Source of the DNA: Leeia oryzae DSM 17879
GTDB lineage: Bacteria; Pseudomonadota; Gammaproteobacteria; Burkholderiales; Leeiaceae
DNA: 64,000 nt
Direction of reading: 5' to 3'
NCBI RefSeq assembly: GCF_000376945.1
Contig: NZ_AQXU01000025.1
Span: 186,001-250,000 of the forward strand
Made by a program: the position numbers and the translations under genes. Below the pieces are notes generated by a model. That model did not search any database and was not told the origin of the DNA. It worked only from the letters and a program-made list of their open reading frames with translations. This document shows positions 8,855-17,904 of the stretch, in pieces; positions within the stretch are counted from its first letter, which is position 1; each line of letters opens with the position of its first letter.

Positions 8855-9223
8855 GTGCGCAAACTTTTCTTCCGCAATTTACGCCTGATGGCCTCGATCG
8901 GTTTTTACCAGCACGAGCGTCTGCGTCGCCAGACCATCCACATCAATCTGGAGGTCGAGCTGGATGATATCCGCCTGCCGGCAGATGACGTGCAGCACTC
9001 GCTGGACTACGACTACCTGCGGGACGGCATCGTCGAGCTGGTCAAAAGCCGACACTTCAACCTGCAAGAAGCACTGGCCGAAAGCATTGTCGACCTGTGC
9101 TTCACTTGCCCGGAAGTCAACGCAGTCTGCGTATCTACCGCCAAGCTGGAAGCCTACCCGGATGTAGAAGCCGTGGGTGCCGAAATCCGCACCTCACGCC
9201 AGGACTGGCCAAAGGCCCCCTGA
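8855..9223 (+). CDS. folB: Dihydroneopterin aldolase
   Basis: The 122-residue protein from GTG 8855 is of normal FolB length. It shows LRLMASIGFYQHERLRRQ at the start (the conserved GxxxxE region), a central DYDYLRDGIVEL, and LQEALAESIVDLC, where the catalytic-region residues of the aldolase fold are placed. It converts dihydroneopterin to 6-hydroxymethyl-dihydropterin and glycolaldehyde in folate synthesis. It starts 10 bp after the pteridine reductase stop. The longer frame from 8819 would overlap that gene and lacks a ribosome binding site. Confidence 0.9.
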   Translation: MRKLFFRNLRLMASIGFYQHERLRRQTIHINLEVELDDIRLPADDVQHSLDYDYLRDGIVELVKSRHFNLQEALAESIVDLCFTCPEVNAVCVSTAKLEAYPDVEAVGAEIRTSRQDWPKAP

Positions 9224-9224
9224 C

Positions 9225-10010
9225 ATGGCACTCTTCAAGACACGCCGCAACAGCAGCGGCCAGGAATCGGTCGCCATCAACATCAGCGAAAAAGGTGGTA
9301 TCCGCTACCTGCACCTGGGCTCGGAAACCGTGCAATCCGCCATGAAGATTGCCGACCCGACCGAACTGGTACTGCCGTACACGCGCTGCATGATGGCCTT
9401 CATGCTGTTTAACGACCGGCCAGAGCGGGTGGTCGTACTGGGACTGGGCGGCGCCTCGCTGCCCAAGTTCATGTACCGGCACTTGCCCGATACCATCATC
9501 GAGAACGTCGAACTGCACCCGGAAGTCGCCGCGGTAGCCCGCAGCGTGTTCATGCTACCCGACGACCCGACTCGCCTGCCGATTCACATCGGGTGTGGTG
9601 GTGCCTATATTGCCAATCAAAAGGATCACGCCGACATCATCATGGTGGACGGCTTTGGCAGCCACAAACTGGCAGACAACTTGTGCAGTGACGAGTTCTA
9701 CCGCAATGCCCGCGAGGCACTGACCGCCAACGGCATCCTGATGGTCAACCTCTGGCGCAGTTCGCCACAGTTCCAGATGCTGGTAGAACGCATCGGTGCC
9801 ATTTTCGAACAGCGCCTGCTGGTCCTGCCGGACTACCGCCACGGCAACACCATCATTCTGGCCTTCAAACAGGACCAGCACAATCCGGGCAAGGCTTCCT
9901 TGCGAGAACTGGCCGAAACGCTGGAAGAACATGTCGGCCTGCCGTTTCCGGAACTGCTGGAACGCATGATCGAAGAAAACCCGCAATCACCGACCCAACT
10001 GTTGATTTAG
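9225..10010 (+). CDS. Spermidine synthase-like (polyamine aminopropyltransferase fold) protein
   Basis: The start at ATG 9225 follows the folB stop by one base, giving 261 residues. A Rossmann methyltransferase/aminopropyltransferase core is evident: VVVLGLGGASLPKFMYRHLP, then ENVELHPEVAAVAR with the acidic cofactor residue, then ADIIMVDGFGSHKL. In true SpeE the first motif is GGGDGG and the third carries a catalytic Asp in DxTDP; both are altered here (GLGGAS and MVDGFG). Spermidine synthesis is therefore doubtful, and a methyltransferase-like or unknown role is as likely. It appears co-transcribed with folB. Confidence 0.8.
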   Translation: MALFKTRRNSSGQESVAINISEKGGIRYLHLGSETVQSAMKIADPTELVLPYTRCMMAFMLFNDRPERVVVLGLGGASLPKFMYRHLPDTIIENVELHPEVAAVARSVFMLPDDPTRLPIHIGCGGAYIANQKDHADIIMVDGFGSHKLADNLCSDEFYRNAREALTANGILMVNLWRSSPQFQMLVERIGAIFEQRLLVLPDYRHGNTIILAFKQDQHNPGKASLRELAETLEEHVGLPFPELLERMIEENPQSPTQLLI

Positions 10011-10138
10011 CCCGCTTTCTGCCATGGTGTTGTTGTGCACAGCACCGTGGCAGGCACATTTGTTGCTAATAAACTGGTAAAAGTCGACCAAATGTGAAAA
10101 AATCACATCAGTTCAACAGTTTTATCAAGGTGATAACT

Positions 10139-10639
10139 ATGCTCGATCGCGACGGTTATCGCCCCAATGTCGGTATCATTCTGTGTAATCACAAAAACCA
10201 GGTCTTTTGGGGCAAACGCATCCGGGAACATTCCTGGCAGTTTCCACAAGGGGGCATCAAGCATGGCGAAACGCCAGAGCAAGCGATGTTCCGCGAGCTG
10301 GAAGAGGAAGTGGGCTTAAAACCCAGTCATGTCCAGATTCTGGGACGAACACGTGACTGGCTTAGATACGATGTACCCACCAGCTGGGTGCGTCGTGAAT
10401 GGCGAGGGAGTTATCGGGGTCAGAAACAAATCTGGTTTTTATTGCGCCTGACCGGGCGTGATTGCGATGTCTGCCTGCGTGCCAGTACGCATCCTGAATT
10501 TGATGCCTGGCGCTGGAGCAGTTATTGGGACCCCCTGGAAACGGTTATCGAGTTCAAGCGCGATGTCTACCAGCGCGCCTTGAGTGAGTTATCCCGCTTC
10601 CTGAGCCAGCAACAGCACCAACGGCGTCTGGAACAATAG
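10139..10639 (+). CDS. rppH: RNA pyrophosphohydrolase (Nudix)
   Basis: The start at ATG 10139 has AAGGTGA six bases upstream and gives the family-typical [15 protein letters not shown]. The product is 166 residues. The complete Nudix box (G-x5-E-x7-REL-x-EE-x-G-L) spans residues 38-60. RppH removes pyrophosphate from 5'-triphosphorylated mRNA and so opens the way for RNase E. A strong intrinsic terminator follows the stop codon. The 128 bp upstream hold no gene and probably carry its promoter. Confidence 0.94.
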   Translation: MLDRDGYRPNVGIILCNHKNQVFWGKRIREHSWQFPQGGIKHGETPEQAMFRELEEEVGLKPSHVQILGRTRDWLRYDVPTSWVRREWRGSYRGQKQIWFLLRLTGRDCDVCLRASTHPEFDAWRWSSYWDPLETVIEFKRDVYQRALSELSRFLSQQQHQRRLEQ

Positions 10640-10938
10640 ACGTCATCTGCCGTGTGAAACATCAGGCAAGCGCCCGGTTTGCCTGATGTTTTTCTCTATC
10701 ATGGCAATAGAAAAAATCAATCGATTATTTAATATCATCTGCTTTTTTTTAATGAAAAGCCCGCTATACTAACGAAATAGCTGCAGCACCATCATCCTGT
10801 CATAAGACCTGCAGATCATGATGTTTACGCGGCATGACGGCTTTCACTGGCGGATGACATGCGCGTGTTGCAATCCCCTTTTTTGCTGCCTGCACCGTGA
10901 GTGCCAGGCGGTTTACCTTGAAACTTGGAGAATGACTT
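10640..10938 (+). promoter_or_regulatory. Intergenic control region of the peroxiredoxin gene
   Basis: This gap of about 300 bp holds the rppH terminator and then an AT-rich stretch. A plausible -10 box, TATACT, lies at 10765-10770, with a T-rich region about 17 bp before it. At 10696-10710 there is CTAT-N7-ATAG, the centre of the OxyR tandem motif; the outer elements are poor (GATG at 10685, CAAT at 10718). The TATACT start point would give a leader of about 160 nt before the prx ATG; no gene is visible in it. OxyR control is a guess. Confidence 0.35.
10660..10695 (+). terminator. Intrinsic terminator of rppH
   Basis: Perfect 10-bp arms CATCAGGCAA and TTGCCTGATG enclose a 9-base loop and are followed by TTTTTCT, 20 bp after the rppH stop. 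Confidence 0.9.
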
Positions 10939-11541
10939 ATGGCAACTTTAGTTGGCAAGCAAGCACCGGACTTTACCGTACCAGCCGTATTGGGTTCTGG
11001 CGAAATCGTAGAAAACTTCAGCTTCTCTAAAGCCACTGCAGGCAAATACAGCCTGGTGTTCTTCTACCCGCTGGACTTCACTTTCGTATGTCCGTCTGAG
11101 CTGATCGCGCTGGATCACCGCATGGATGCATTCAAGTCCAAAGGCGTTGAAGTCGTTGCTGTTTCTATCGACTCACACTTCACCCACAACGCATGGCGTA
11201 ACACCCCAATCAACAATGGCGGTATCGGCGCAGTCAAATACACCATGGCTGCTGACATCAACCACGCCATTGCCCAGGCTTACGGCGTTGAAACCGATGA
11301 TGGCGTGGCTTTCCGTGGCGCGTTCCTGATCGACAACACCGGTAAAGTACGCGTATCTATCGTGAACGACCTGCCCATCGGCCGTAACATCGACGAACTG
11401 CTGCGTCTGGTTGACGCCATCCAGTTCACCGACGAGCACGGCGAAGTGTGCCCAGCTGGCTGGAACAAAGGTGACAAAGGCATGCAAGCCAGCCCGGACG
11501 GCGTTGCTGCCTACCTGGCAGGTAACGCAGACAAACTGTAA
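10939..11541 (+). CDS. Typical 2-Cys peroxiredoxin (AhpC/Prx1 type)
   Basis: The 200-residue protein has the peroxidatic cysteine Cys51 in FTFVCPSEL and the resolving Cys171 in EVCPAGW. It carries the GGxG and YF-like C-terminal features of eukaryote-like Prx1 only weakly. It reduces hydrogen and alkyl peroxides; no AhpF reductase gene is adjacent, so thioredoxin or another donor is likely. The start at 10939 has GGAG eight bases upstream. Codon use is strongly biased to frequent codons, as expected for an abundant protein. It is monocistronic, bounded by terminators on both sides. Confidence 0.92.
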   Translation: MATLVGKQAPDFTVPAVLGSGEIVENFSFSKATAGKYSLVFFYPLDFTFVCPSELIALDHRMDAFKSKGVEVVAVSIDSHFTHNAWRNTPINNGGIGAVKYTMAADINHAIAQAYGVETDDGVAFRGAFLIDNTGKVRVSIVNDLPIGRNIDELLRLVDAIQFTDEHGEVCPAGWNKGDKGMQASPDGVAAYLAGNADKL

Positions 11542-11566
11542 TCCGGTTTCTGCTAAGCTTGTTCTG

Positions 11567-11596
11567 AAAGGCCTGCCTGTGCGCAGGCCTTTTTTC
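11567..11596 (+). terminator. Intrinsic terminator of the peroxiredoxin gene
   Basis: AAAGGCCTG and CAGGCCTTTTTT form a GC-rich stem with a short loop 26 bp after the stop. The A-tract on the other side means it may also stop transcripts arriving from the right. Confidence 0.88.
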
Positions 11597-11626
11597 TGCG
11601 TAAAAGTATAGTGCTTCTTGGATCGC

Positions 11627-14005
11627 TTAATCCAGTGTCAGTATCTGTGGCACATATTCACCACGTTGCAGCACCCGGATACATGCAGCCACCACATCAC
11701 TATCCAGTTTGTGCTGATCTGATAACCGCTGGATTTCTGTCATGGCAGCCTGCAAACCCAACGATGCCCGGTAGGGCCGGTCTGACGACATGGATTCCAC
11801 AATGTCGGCGACGGTGATAATCCTGGCCTCCGGCAAGATCGCATCCCCGGAAATGCCTTTCGGGTAGCCGGAGCCGTCCAGATATTCGTGATGTTGGCGA
11901 ATGACATCGGCAATCGGCCATGGGAAATCAATTTTCTTGAGCAGGTGATAACCGACTTCCGGATGCAGTTTGACCAGCGCGTACTCCTCGCGGTTTAGCC
12001 TGCCCGGCTTGTTCAGGATTTCGGCCGGCACCTGGATTTTGCCGAGATCATGAACCAGACCAGCCAGATACAGCCCCCGCAGACGGTCTTCATCCAGCTT
12101 TAATTCCTTGCCGATTTGCTGTGCCAGCGCAGCCACATGATTCTGATGCCCAGCCGTGTAGGGGTCTCGCTGTTCCAGCACGGCAGCTACTACCGCCAAA
12201 GCGTCTTCCAGGGCCTTTTCCAGCTTGCGTGACTGCTCTGCCTTTTGCAGCAAGGCGGCCTGATAAGCCTGCCGAGTACGCCGGGACTCCACCCCGTAGG
12301 CCAGATTGGCGGCAAACTCTTCCAGCAGCAGTATTTCATCTTTGCCAAATGCATCGGCCTCTTCGGCATAGACGACCAGCGCACCCGTCACCTGGCCATG
12401 CGTGCGTAGCGGGAGCGAGATGGAGGAGGCAATGGCATAGCGTTGCGCCTGTTTTAGCCAGGGCAGGAAATTCTCGGCACTGGCGGCCTGATTATTGACG
12501 ATGGTTTTCCCAAGCCGGATGGATCGTCCTGTCGGACCATTACCCAGCGGAATATCCGACCAGTAGACTTCAAGCCCTTGCAGATAGCCCATCGCCCTGC
12601 CCGCAGCGGCCAACACCTCTACCTTGCATTCGGGGGCTGGCCCGGCCTTGGCAACCCACGCCAGGGGGTACATGTTTTCAGACGTGATGGCGTCACACAC
12701 CTGCTGCAGCATTTCCGTCTCGGAGTCTGCATGCACCAGTGCATGATCGCAGTGGCGTAGCGCCTGCAACACCCAGGAGCGCCGTCGCAAGGCTTCGGAT
12801 GCGAGCTTGCTCTCGGTAATATCGGTAAAAGTCACCAGTACGCCGGTAACCTGCCCTTCGGCATCAAAGACCGGCGCTTTTAGCGTATGCAGCCAGCGTA
12901 ATTCGCCATTGAGAATGTAGCGTTCTTCGAATGAATGCTCTGCACGTCTCGCCATGACGAGGCGGTCATCCGCACGATACTTTTCTGCCAGGTCTGCCGG
13001 AAAGAAATCAAAATCATTTTTGCCGGCCACGCCATCTACGGAAACGCCGAGATCCTCGGCATAGCGCTCATTGCAAGAAACATAGTTTAGCTCGGTATCC
13101 TTGACGATGATGCGCTGGGGCAGCTGGTTCACCAGCTTGCGGAACTTGTCTTCATTCAGCGTCCGCGCCTGCTTCATGACCAGTTGCTGCAGCATCTGGA
13201 TGTAATCGTCTTCCAGCTGCTTGACCAGGTCATGCTCATCGAGCAGACCAGTCACCGCGCCCGAGAAATCATCCAGCACCACCAGACGGCGAATCCCGTC
13301 TGCCTGCATGCGGTTTGCCGCATCCAGCAACGAGCTGCTTCCGGAAATCGTATGTACCGGATGGCTCATGATCTGGGTGACGGGAGCGCTACCCAGCCCC
13401 TGGCGGAATGCGTGCACCATGTCGCGTTCGGTAACAATGCCGGCCAGACGTGCCCCCTGCATGATCAGCACGGTCGTCATGCGCTGGCTCAGCATGGTCT
13501 TGGCCGCCTCCTGAATACTGCTTGTATCGGGCAGCATGAGGAAATGGGTACTCATGGATTGAGACACGGTCAAACGCCCGACAAAGCGCTCTACCCCGAG
13601 TTTCTTGCGGAAATCTGCTTCCGAAATCACTCCCTGGATATGACCTTGCTCGTCCTCCACCACCAGATGGCGAATGCCGTGCACCATCATCTTGTGGTAT
13701 GCATCATGGACTTCGGTGTTTTCCGACACCGAAATAATCTGTTTGACCATCACCTCTGCGACCAGTGTATCGCCCGGCATGCCGAGACTCAGCATGCGGG
13801 TGATGTCTTTTTCGGTCAGGATGCCGTCCATACCTGCCGCACCGCGAATCAGGATACTGCTGACACCGGCGTGTTCCATCTTTTCGCTGGCGGCAATCAG
13901 GCTGGCCGTGTCCGGTAACGTCACCAGGCTGGTAGACATGATGTCGCGTACCAGGCGACGGTGATGTGCGTCCATTTCTGGAAACTGGATGTCTGACTGG
14001 CTCAC
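11627..14005 (-). CDS. Four-CBS / PAS / GAF / HD-GYP signalling protein (c-di-GMP phosphodiesterase type)
   Basis: The 792-residue soluble protein carries four CBS motifs in two pairs (about 20-140 and 148-265), a PAS domain with PAC end (about 285-410, ending VTFTDITESK), a GAF domain (about 430-590), a short coiled coil and an HD-GYP domain. The catalytic HD lies at residue 652 in HDLGKIQVP; HHEYLDGSGYP follows at about 705. All HD-GYP metal ligands appear intact, so it should hydrolyse c-di-GMP. CBS pairs usually bind adenine nucleotides, so energy state may be an input. It starts with GTG at 14005, overlapping the stop of the upstream HD-GYP gene by four bases. Confidence 0.88.
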   Translation of the reverse strand: MSQSDIQFPEMDAHHRRLVRDIMSTSLVTLPDTASLIAASEKMEHAGVSSILIRGAAGMDGILTEKDITRMLSLGMPGDTLVAEVMVKQIISVSENTEVHDAYHKMMVHGIRHLVVEDEQGHIQGVISEADFRKKLGVERFVGRLTVSQSMSTHFLMLPDTSSIQEAAKTMLSQRMTTVLIMQGARLAGIVTERDMVHAFRQGLGSAPVTQIMSHPVHTISGSSSLLDAANRMQADGIRRLVVLDDFSGAVTGLLDEHDLVKQLEDDYIQMLQQLVMKQARTLNEDKFRKLVNQLPQRIIVKDTELNYVSCNERYAEDLGVSVDGVAGKNDFDFFPADLAEKYRADDRLVMARRAEHSFEERYILNGELRWLHTLKAPVFDAEGQVTGVLVTFTDITESKLASEALRRRSWVLQALRHCDHALVHADSETEMLQQVCDAITSENMYPLAWVAKAGPAPECKVEVLAAAGRAMGYLQGLEVYWSDIPLGNGPTGRSIRLGKTIVNNQAASAENFLPWLKQAQRYAIASSISLPLRTHGQVTGALVVYAEEADAFGKDEILLLEEFAANLAYGVESRRTRQAYQAALLQKAEQSRKLEKALEDALAVVAAVLEQRDPYTAGHQNHVAALAQQIGKELKLDEDRLRGLYLAGLVHDLGKIQVPAEILNKPGRLNREEYALVKLHPEVGYHLLKKIDFPWPIADVIRQHHEYLDGSGYPKGISGDAILPEARIITVADIVESMSSDRPYRASLGLQAAMTEIQRLSDQHKLDSDVVAACIRVLQRGEYVPQILTLD

Positions 14006-15597
14006 GTTAATTCCTTCGCTTTAAACTCGACCAGTTGATACCCCTTTTCTTCAAACAGGGTAATGCAGATATTGGCGATATCCGCATCGAATACTTTACC
14101 CGCACCGTCTCTTAGCATCTCCATTGCATAGGGTACATCGTAGGCTCGGCGGAAAGGCCGGTGAGACAGTACCGCCTCGACACAGTCTGCCACCCGCAAA
14201 ATGCGCGCCTCCAGCAGAATCTGGTCTCCGGCAAGACCACGGGGATACCCCGAACCATCCATGCATTCATGATGCTGATAAACCATTTCAGCAATCGGCC
14301 ATGGGAACTGGATATCCTTCAGAATGTTAAATCCGGCCTCTGCATGCAGCCGGATGAGCGCCATTTCCTCGGGAAACAAGCGTCTTGGGCGGGTCAGGAT
14401 TTCGGCCGGGGTCTGGATTTGTCCGATGTCATGCACCATGGCGGCCAGACTCAGGCCTTCCAGCTGGTGATCATTCATCCCGAGCACTTTACCGATGGCC
14501 ACCGACAAATCACTCACCCGCTTTTCATGCCCGGCGGTCAGGATATCCCGGTGCACCATGGCAGTAGACAGTGCGCCAACCGCCTGCTCCAGCGAAGACC
14601 TCAGCGCCAGGTTTTTTTCTTCCAGTTCCTGCTGGGCGCGCTTGCGCTCGGTAATGTCGCGCAAAAACGCATAGATACACCCCCCGTCATCAGGGGCATA
14701 CGCAGCGGTAATCTCCACCGGCCACTCTTCACCATTTTTAGCCCGATGTGTGGTTTCGAACCGGGTTTTACCCTGTGTTTTGATAGACGCGAGCGCCACA
14801 GTAATCTCATCGGCCGTGAAATGCGTATCCAGCTCATAGACAGACATCTGCTGCAGCGCCTGCAGCTGGTAACCAGAACGCTGCAGATAGGCTGGGTTGG
14901 CGTCCAGTATCTGTCCTTTCAGGGTGTAGCGCATCAAACCGTCTGCATAGAGCGTCACAATGCCAAGGCGCTGGGCCACCACTTCCAGCGAATAGCGGCT
15001 TTTTTCATCCATCATGAAGTAGCGATACTGCAGTTTCAGTAGCCAGCCGATAAAGCAGGTACTGGAAAACTGGACGGCAAACAGGACAAAGGCTTTGTAC
15101 TTCAGACCCTCCATCGAGGGTACGCGGGACAATTGCAGGTAAAACGACACCGCCTCAGACAAGCCTGCCGCAGCCCCCAGCAGGATCAGCTCGCGCAGAC
15201 CCGGCCGGTTGATACGTGGTCCGGGGAACAAATAGCTGACCACCAGCAAACTCAACAGATAGCTGGTGATTTCCGTCATGGCAGATGCAAAGGTGAACAC
15301 CCCGCTCAGGCCAAGATAAGACAATTGGATAACCAAGACCCAGAAGCCTATCCAGGGTCCGGCAAAACCGGTCACGATGGCAATCACCGATGAACCTAGA
15401 TCAAACCGGGCATCACCGGACAGGTGTGTATCGATAAAAACAGCAATCAGCGCGATAAGAGCGTAAAACAGCCGGGTGATCCGCGACCAGTTCTTTCTGG
15501 ACACCCGTCCCAGCAATTGATGCTGCACGGCTAGCAAGATGAAAATGGCCAGCAGCGACAACGTCATGGTGGGCAAAATGGAGAGCAATTCGTTCAT
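14002..15597 (-). CDS. Membrane-bound 5TMR-PAS-HD-GYP protein
   Basis: From ATG 15597 the protein has 531 residues. The N-terminal 200 hold about five or six hydrophobic helices, including the DARFDLGSSVIAIVTGFAGP motif of 5TM-5TMR_LYT sensor domains. A PAS domain follows (about 210-330, ending AFLRDITERK), then HD-GYP with HDIGQ at 389 and HHECMDGSGYP. The Lys that normally follows HDxG is Gln, which may lower activity. The frame extends to a TTG at 15636 that has its ribosome site too close. It is translationally coupled by a GTGA overlap to the CBS/PAS/GAF/HD-GYP gene, so the two probably act in one c-di-GMP pathway. Confidence 0.86.
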   Translation of the reverse strand: MNELLSILPTMTLSLLAIFILLAVQHQLLGRVSRKNWSRITRLFYALIALIAVFIDTHLSGDARFDLGSSVIAIVTGFAGPWIGFWVLVIQLSYLGLSGVFTFASAMTEITSYLLSLLVVSYLFPGPRINRPGLRELILLGAAAGLSEAVSFYLQLSRVPSMEGLKYKAFVLFAVQFSSTCFIGWLLKLQYRYFMMDEKSRYSLEVVAQRLGIVTLYADGLMRYTLKGQILDANPAYLQRSGYQLQALQQMSVYELDTHFTADEITVALASIKTQGKTRFETTHRAKNGEEWPVEITAAYAPDDGGCIYAFLRDITERKRAQQELEEKNLALRSSLEQAVGALSTAMVHRDILTAGHEKRVSDLSVAIGKVLGMNDHQLEGLSLAAMVHDIGQIQTPAEILTRPRRLFPEEMALIRLHAEAGFNILKDIQFPWPIAEMVYQHHECMDGSGYPRGLAGDQILLEARILRVADCVEAVLSHRPFRRAYDVPYAMEMLRDGAGKVFDADIANICITLFEEKGYQLVEFKAKELT

Positions 15598-16257
15598 GGG
15601 TGCGGGCAAAACCTTTATTACAGCATGGATATTCAAAACACCTTTTACTGTAGACGGTTAGCAAGATATTGCAACTCGAATTGGTCAGTTAGACAGTGAA
15701 TATACAAATAACCGTTCGCATTCCTTAAATATCAAACTCACGGGTGTTAATGGATTGGTATTACTAACCATGACATATCAAATGTCATATGCTTTGTTAT
15801 GAAACTTTCAGCAATACCATCTCAACCTTAAACGCTGAGAATAACAGCTGTTCCGTGTCATGGCGTACACGCATGAACCCGTAGTCAAACATCTACCTTT
15901 CAAATTGCCGCCGCATCAGAACTCAAAGGGGGTAGAAACAAGCCCACAACATTCAGACCTTATTGAAATTCTCCATAAGAATTATTTTGATAAATCCATT
16001 AACTTTCAAATACGCCAAAAGCATATTCACAAATTAAATGCTTATTTATCATTGTTAAAGATTTGAATGCTGGTCGCTTGCCAAGTGATCAGAATCAGGG
16101 GGTACCCGATATTTTTAATGACCTGCAGCTGACGGATCTATTACAACCCCTATTTGCCATGAATACCATACCAAATAAGGAAAGCTGCTGATGTTCAATA
16201 GAGCGTCAGGGCGGTATATGCTACACTCCGCGCAACTTGGCTATTTCTGGTTTGGCA
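15598..16257. other. 660-bp AT-rich intergenic region without a convincing gene
   Basis: Base composition drops clearly compared with the flanks. One short frame at 15860-16066 (+, 68 residues, starts MAYTHEPVVKHLPFK) has no ribosome binding site and no recognisable motif; I do not call it. ATGACAT-N5-ATGTCAT at 15770-15788 is a perfect inverted repeat that could bind a regulator of the divergent genes. An extended -10-like TGCTACACT lies at 16219-16227, 30 bp before the glycosyltransferase start. Confidence 0.5.
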
Positions 16258-17850
16258 ATGAAACTCGCTCTTACACCTACGCTTTTATTTACGACCATAG
16301 CGACCCTGCTACTCGGGTATTCACTCTGGCAGCTCGACCCCGGCTATATGTCCCTGTGGCAAGCCACCTTTACCTTTCTCGGGTTGATGACGCTGGTGTT
16401 TGCCTTGCAGCAGATGGCCAACTGGGCAGGCCGAAAATCCGTGGTATCCCTGCTGGCCATTGCCCTTGCCATTGGCGGAGGCGCTGCTGCCGTGAGCGGC
16501 TGGCAAGAGTATATTGATCACCTGCACCAGAGCGATTTCTACCGCCAGCAAATCAACGGTTTTATCGGCCAGGCCAACCTGTATGCCAGCCTGGTGCTAT
16601 TGGGCTGGCTGGCGGCCATTTACCTGCTGTGCCACATCCCCTTCCGCTGGGTGCGATACATCACCTTGTTCGCGGCCCATATTCTGTACTGTGCACCACT
16701 ACCTTTTACCGGCTCCAGAACCATGCTGATCAGCATGCTGGCGCTCTCACTGCTGTCACTGGCCGGCTGGTTCATGTTCCGGCTGCAAGAAACCAAACGC
16801 ATGGCGGGCACCGTGTTGCTGGCCATGCTGCTGGGGCTGGCAGCACAGGTTTCCTTGCCGGAAGTGGCTTCCAAGCTGACCGGCATCAGTAACCGCAGCA
16901 CCCTCAACCGGATTGAGGCTGCCGGCATGACAGGCAGTAAACGTCTGCGCACCGATGAATGGCGCAAGAGTGTTCTGGTATGGGAAGCACACCCTGTGGG
17001 TGGGGCTGGTGTTGGCCGTTATGCCTATGAGAGCTTTCAGTTGCAGCAGCGCCCGCCTTTTAATGAAGTCCAGCGCGAGCAAGTCTACGACCATTCTCAC
17101 AATCTGTTTACCCAGCTGGCGGCAGAAACCGGCAGCGTGGGCCTGGCCCTGACCTGCACCCTGTTCCTGATCTGGTTATGGCAGCAACGTGCCACCGAGA
17201 AGAATGCCGCGACACTGTTCTGCTGGAGCGGCATTCTGGTGCTGTTTATCCACTCCAATCTGGAATATCCGTTGTGGTACTGGTACTTCCTGATCTCGTT
17301 TACCATCATGCTGGCCATGACGGATGAAGCCATTGCCTATATCCGGGTCAATACCGCCATGATCAGCCTGCTGTTTCTGGCGTGTCTGGGCGGAACCGGC
17401 TGGGCGGTTTACACCACGTACATTGGCGCCAGCCAGGTCGAAGAAGGCTATGCACTGTCTGATGACCAGCCGAAAAAAGCCATGGCCATTGGTGAGCAAG
17501 CGGCCCGCAACCCGTTTGTGGCCATTGAAGCCGACCAGATGGTGAGCTATCTGGAAAACGTGGAACCGGTCAACCTGGGTTACAAGCTGGCCCGCAATAC
17601 CCGGCTGCTGCACTGGCGCCCGTATGCGTCCGTGGTGTACCACCGGGCGCTGCTGATGGCACAGCTTGGCAAGATGGACGAAGCGAAGAAGTGGTTGCTG
17701 GCCGGCTTGAAAGTGTACCCGTCCAAGCGGGTCGACTATTTTGATCCGTTACTGGATGACAGCGTCCAGAATGCCAATCTCAAGGCCCTGCGCGCGTTTT
17801 ACAAACAGGCATTGCAGGCGATGGCCGCCCCCAAGACTGCGGCACATTAA
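16258..17850 (+). CDS. PglL-type O-oligosaccharyltransferase / Wzy-family ligase
   Basis: The 530-residue membrane protein has 10 or more hydrophobic helices. Near residues 101-110 is GFIGQANLYA, the PglL_A glutamine/asparagine motif. At about 279-290 DHSHNLFTQLAAETG marks the periplasmic Wzy_C loop with the family's key histidine. The C-terminal 150 residues form a soluble TPR-like tail. Such enzymes transfer lipid-linked glycans to pilin and other secreted proteins. The start is uncertain: ATG 16258 or TTG 16237, neither with a good site. The PglL_A motif comes about 60 residues earlier than I expect for neisserial PglL, so one or two N-terminal helices are absent. No pilin gene is adjacent. 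Confidence 0.82.
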   Translation: MKLALTPTLLFTTIATLLLGYSLWQLDPGYMSLWQATFTFLGLMTLVFALQQMANWAGRKSVVSLLAIALAIGGGAAAVSGWQEYIDHLHQSDFYRQQINGFIGQANLYASLVLLGWLAAIYLLCHIPFRWVRYITLFAAHILYCAPLPFTGSRTMLISMLALSLLSLAGWFMFRLQETKRMAGTVLLAMLLGLAAQVSLPEVASKLTGISNRSTLNRIEAAGMTGSKRLRTDEWRKSVLVWEAHPVGGAGVGRYAYESFQLQQRPPFNEVQREQVYDHSHNLFTQLAAETGSVGLALTCTLFLIWLWQQRATEKNAATLFCWSGILVLFIHSNLEYPLWYWYFLISFTIMLAMTDEAIAYIRVNTAMISLLFLACLGGTGWAVYTTYIGASQVEEGYALSDDQPKKAMAIGEQAARNPFVAIEADQMVSYLENVEPVNLGYKLARNTRLLHWRPYASVVYHRALLMAQLGKMDEAKKWLLAGLKVYPSKRVDYFDPLLDDSVQNANLKALRAFYKQALQAMAAPKTAAH

Positions 17851-17875
17851 GCCCATTCGTGAGTTCATCATGCAA

Positions 17876-17904
17876 CAGGCCCGGAAACGGGCCTGTTTGC
17901 TTTT
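17876..17904 (+). terminator. Intrinsic terminator of the pglL-like gene
   Basis: A perfect 8-bp stem, CAGGCCCG-GAAA-CGGGCCTG, with a GNRA-like tetraloop is followed by TTTGCTTTT. Confidence 0.82.

Noticed and set aside
15860-16066. 68-residue frame in the AT-rich gap
   Set aside because: It has no ribosome binding site, no recognisable motif and lies in DNA of unusual composition; a chance frame is more likely.
16191-16517. Alternative frame upstream and overlapping pglL, as evidence of a frameshift that split the gene
   Set aside because: The pglL frame has a stop at 16189 with no coding-like sequence between, and the alternative frame is Arg/Cys-rich with no membrane helices, so it is not a lost N-terminus.
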